A stretch of DNA of 10,481 nucleotides from Rhizopus sp. PT2906 (Eukaryota; Mucoromycota; Mucoromycetes; Mucorales; Rhizopodaceae). The translations under genes and the position numbers were made by a program. Each line of letters starts with the position of its first letter. Position 1 is the stretch's first letter. Of the stretch, positions 7,534 to 10,481 are shown one piece after another. The stretch spans positions 1-10,481 of the forward strand of contig JAMYHX010000840.1 of NCBI GenBank assembly GCA_025529335.1. The letters are read 5' to 3'. The notes beneath the pieces are model-generated. The model was not told the origin of the DNA and did not search any database. It worked only from the letters and a program-made list of their open reading frames with translations.

Positions 7534-9120
7534 ATGTATTTGAGATCATTTAAATCAATTTCGTCCTCCGTTGTATCGTCTCCTTTGACACGTCCTTCAA
7601 GCAAACTATTTCTCACGGTAAGAACAATATCAATTCCTATATTTCAAATCTAACTTTTTACATGTACTTTAGCCTCACAATTATCATAAACTTTCCCGTA
7701 ATTTCCATGCATCTATTGTAAAGGAAGCTATCAAGCCATTTTTTTTAGCTGATATCGGTGAAGGAATTACTGAATGTGAAGTTATTCAATGGTAAAAAAA
7801 AAAGGGGGGGAGAAATTCGGTCCAGATTAAAGTCAGCTAAAGAAAAACTTATAGGTTTGTTGAACCTGGATCTACAGTAGCTGAATTCGACAAGATTTGT
7901 GAGGTTCAATCAGATAAAGCATCTGTCGAAATTTCCTCGAGATATGCTGGTAAAATTTTAAAATTGCATCATGGATTGAATGATATTGCCAAGGTTGGAT
8001 CTCCTTTGGTAGATATAGAAACTGAAGATGACAACGATGATCAACAAATAGCTCCCTCTCAACCTGAAATTGTACCTGAAGCTGGTAGTCAACAAGCTTT
8101 GAAGGAAAACGATCAATTTTTGAATAGATCAGAGAATAACCCAACACCTAGTGGTACTGTTCTTGCAACTCCAGCCGTGAGAAAATTCGCAAAGGATAAG
8201 GAAATTGAAATTTCAAGTGTAACAGGCACTGGTAAAGATGGAAGAGTATTAAAGGAGGACATTTTAGCCTTTGGTTCAAAGGCAGATATTAGTCATGGTA
8301 ATTTTATAGTGTTATTTAAAGGAAATACAGATAATTTACGTAATATTTACTTATAGATAATAATCAAACAATCAATGAAAGTGATTCTGTTACAACTCCT
8401 CAAGCACTCAGTATGGTTCAAAAAGCCATGTTCAAGTCCATGACACAATCCCTCAATATTCCTCAATTGGGTTTCAAGGATGATATTGAAATTGATGCTA
8501 CTACTAAATACCGTGCAGCTTTGAATAAGCATATCACTAGTCATCCCGATCGTTATCCTTTCACCAAGATGACTTACTTGCCTATTTTTGTCAAGTGTTT
8601 ATCTATTGCACTCCATCATTATCCATTAATGAATGCTAAACTTTCTGGTAATCCTGATGATGTCAATTCTATCAAAATCGCTTATAGATCTTCACACAAT
8701 ATTGGTATTGCCATGGATACACCTCAAGGTTTAGTGGTTCCTAATATCAAAAATGTTCAAGATAAAACTATCTTTGAAATTGCCTCTGAAATTCATCGGT
8801 TATCAGAGTTGGGAAAAATCAATGCAATTCCCATGTCTGATATGAAGGGTGGCACTATTACTCTTTCAAATATTGGTACAATTGGTGGTACTTATGCAAA
8901 TCCTGTTATTGTTTCGTCTGAACTGGCAATTGTTGCTCTTGGAAAAATGCAAAAATTACCTCGCTTTGATGCTAGCGATAACATTATTGCAAAGCAAATC
9001 ATGCCTGTTAGTTGGTCGGCAGATCATCGTGTTATTGATGGTGCTACTATTGCTAGATTTGGTAACCATTGGAAGAACTTGATAGAGAACCCTGCTTTAT
9101 TGGCTAGTGAATTACGATAA
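7534..9120 (+). CDS. DBT: Branched-chain 2-oxo acid dehydrogenase E2 (dihydrolipoyl transacylase), mitochondrial
   Basis: E2 forms the core of the mitochondrial BCKDH complex. It takes the acyl group from E1 onto its lipoyl arm and transfers it to CoA, in breakdown of Leu, Ile and Val. Exons 7534-7617, 7673-7791, 7855-8297 and 8357-9120 join in frame to 469 residues, a normal length. Residues 1-45 are Ser/Arg-rich without acids up to about 44, with RNFHAS at 37-42, as for a mitochondrial presequence. The lipoyl domain (about 50-125) has DIGEGI at 55-60 and the lipoyl lysine K89 in QSDKAS. A charged linker follows, then the E1/E3-binding domain at about 170-207 (ATPAVRKFAKD ... GKDGRVLKEDIL). 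The catalytic domain (about 225-469) ends with ADHRVIDG, giving catalytic H439 and D443. Exon 1 encodes only the start of the presequence. LADIGEGI and NIPQLGFKDD favour the branched-chain E2 over pyruvate or oxoglutarate E2s. It appears intact. Confidence 0.93.
7794..7810 (+). repeat. A10G7 homopolymer pair in E2 intron 2
   Basis: Ten A followed by seven G directly after the donor of the second E2 intron (7792-7854). It gives the donor an unusual GTAAAAAA context. No function is evident. Confidence 0.7.
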
Positions 9121-9142
9121 ATAATATATAGATTGACATACA

Positions 9143-9148
9143 AATAAA
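9143..9148 (+). terminator. AATAAA poly(A) signal of the E2 gene
   Basis: AATAAA lies 23 nt after the E2 stop codon and is followed by a T-rich stretch (9165-9175), the usual setting for cleavage and polyadenylation. The 3' UTR would be very short. Confidence 0.6.
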
Positions 9149-10019
9149 ATGTATTCTTTTCTGCTTTTTTTTTTATTCCATTTTAAAGGGGGGGGGGGTT
9201 TGTCATCTTGAGAGATTCAGGCATGTATAGCGCCTGTAAAATATTTATTGCATTATGCATAGACTTTTTTATAGCTTTTTAAACACTGAAAAATTAGTCA
9301 TATTGAGAGATATTGAAAGACATAAGACGCGATTCATATTCCCACATGAATTTTATGATATTTGACAGTGGCTTTTTTATTTCATTGCATGAGTAATTGA
9401 GACAGCATAGAGATGTGTTATAAATGTAGACGGAAATAGAACAATGACCTTATTAAATATATGAATTGGTTATATTATACTGTCTGTTTTTAAATTCATT
9501 TTTTAGCTCGTAAAAGACTCAAAAGCAAGCAAAATCCATAGCTTTTTTTTTTAAAAAAAAAGAACATCTTATAATGATCAGATATACGATTATATACTTA
9601 AAAAAGAGTACAATTAAGATAATGTGTAATTAATAAGTTCTTCAACTGTACAATAAAAATAAGGTAGCGTTTACTTAGATACAAAAGTATTGCCTTTTAT
9701 AATAATTTATTAATGAGTTCCTGAGATACAATTAAAAACGGTATTGAACTGTTAGATCTGTTTGAGAGTAATTTATAGATTGATGTTAATCGATCATCAT
9801 TAAGTCGTGTTTGCAGAGCTTGTGAGTTGCTTTGTTTCAATACTGCGCTTGCTGTACCTGGATTGTGATTTTATATATCTTGACAGCTACTTGAATGACT
9901 AACCGTTGAGGCTAATGAGTATGGTGTCATGATTTGAGTGATCCGAGCCTTTCGGTTAATAATAAGCTAGGCGTTTCTTATATCAGATCCCAGACTTGTT
10001 CTTTCATGTTCTAAATAGT

Positions 10020-10047
10020 AATCAATGGATTGTATAATCTATTGATT
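10020..10047. repeat. 12-bp inverted repeat with 4-nt loop
   Basis: AATCAATGGATT at 10020-10031 pairs with AATCTATTGATT at 10036-10047 with a single mismatch, around the loop GTAT. It could be a hairpin, a dyad protein site or a small mobile-element relic. Confidence 0.5.
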
Positions 10048-10481
10048 GTTTATAGAAGGCGATAAAGTATGGTACTTGGTGGAATACAACAAAAAAAACC
10101 TGAGCCCCATTTTTCATCTCTCCCCTACTTTTTTTTTCCTAAACAACCCCAAGAAAATATTATACGCTAATGCACCTGAGATGTTCAATATTACTCCAAA
10201 AACAAGCATCCGGAAATATCCTACTTTTTGCATTTGGGATAACTTCTTTAATATTATGTTCAAATTTTTACACGTCTTTTACTACTACTAAAAACTGAAA
10301 ACTTTGAGTTCTCATATCTATACAAAACATTATTAAACTACATCAACATTTTCTATTAATAAAACTAACAGGTTTTTTCCGTTTTATAACTTATTTAAGT
10401 GTGTAAAAAAATTGTGCACTTTTTTTTTCCTTTTTTGACATTTTTGTTAGTAGATTTCAGAATATTTGTTAGATTAAGTAG

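Larger units (their letters stand above)
9121..10481. other. AT-rich region without a supportable gene
   Basis: Beyond the E2 3' end I find no convincing coding frame or RNA gene on either strand in about 1.3 kb. Visible structure is limited to a G11 run at 9188-9198, a T10A9 near-palindrome at 9543-9561, a 12-bp hairpin at 10020-10047 and two weak ORFs (10046-10291 plus, 10114-10233 minus) that I do not accept as genes. It may contain the promoter of a gene beyond the right edge. Confidence 0.5.

Noticed and set aside
7872..9082. Minus-strand ORFs at 7872-8147 and 8347-8544 and an off-frame plus ORF at 8849-9082 over the E2 gene
   Set aside because: They are shadows of the E2 reading frame, which matches the family from presequence to the HxxxDG motif.
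10114..10233. Minus-strand 39-codon ORF with one hydrophobic segment (MLVFGVILNISGALAYN)
   Set aside because: A single membrane-like segment arises easily in AT-rich DNA; no family, promoter or splice context supports it.
10046..10291. Plus ORF of 81 codons beginning EGDKVWYLVEYN, faintly like the tail of a gypsy integrase or a chromo-like strand
   Set aside because: The similarity is limited to a few residues and the rest is low-complexity and aromatic-rich with no domain; not enough to call a gene or an element.
9121..10481. tRNA, rRNA or other structured RNA genes in the right flank
   Set aside because: I found no cloverleaf-like arrangement, A/B box pair or recognisable RNA sequence by eye.

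Overview
The window looks like nuclear DNA of a filamentous fungus, most probably Mucoromycota. Reasons: short GT-AG introns (about 40 to 100 nt), AT-rich spacers full of homopolymer runs, a Ty3/gypsy element, a degraded Fanzor-like (eukaryotic TnpB-related) gene, a diaphanous-type formin and a mitochondrial branched-chain E2 gene. The lineage is inferred from gene style, not from a marker gene.

Layout. (1) 1-2108, minus strand: the 5' half of a Ty3/gypsy retrotransposon (gag, protease, start of reverse transcriptase), with a TAG stop inside RT. Behind it, about 2157 to 2382 or 2462, lies a probable 5' LTR. (2) About 2484-3111, plus strand: a broken C-terminal remnant of a Fanzor-like nuclease, with an in-frame stop and at least two frame breaks. 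(3) 3209-3313, minus strand: a plausible first coding exon with a TATA box and a consensus splice donor, whose downstream exons are not where they should be. (4) 3314-3991: AT-rich divergent intergenic region with a hairpin and a (TC)10 run just ahead of the formin. (5) 3992-7397, plus strand: a 16-exon formin with GTPase-binding/FH3 region, coiled coils, and an FH1 region split over seven phase-1 microexons. No FH2 domain follows. (6) 7534-9120, plus strand: a complete four-exon gene for the E2 subunit of branched-chain 2-oxo acid dehydrogenase, starting only 136 nt after the last formin exon. (7) 9121-10481: AT-rich, no gene I can support beyond a poly(A) signal, homopolymers and a hairpin.

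The formin (actin nucleation) and the E2 gene (mitochondrial catabolism of Leu, Ile and Val) are not expected to work together. Their tight packing and the missing FH2 suggest a rearrangement, truncation or assembly join near 7398-7480. The most interesting item is the FH1 microexon array: each exon is a multiple of three, in the same phase, and encodes one proline block, so exon skipping would change polyproline length without breaking the frame. The last two exon-intron units are an exact-length 88-bp tandem duplication. The left 3.3 kb looks like a transposon graveyard that may have decapitated the minus-strand gene.
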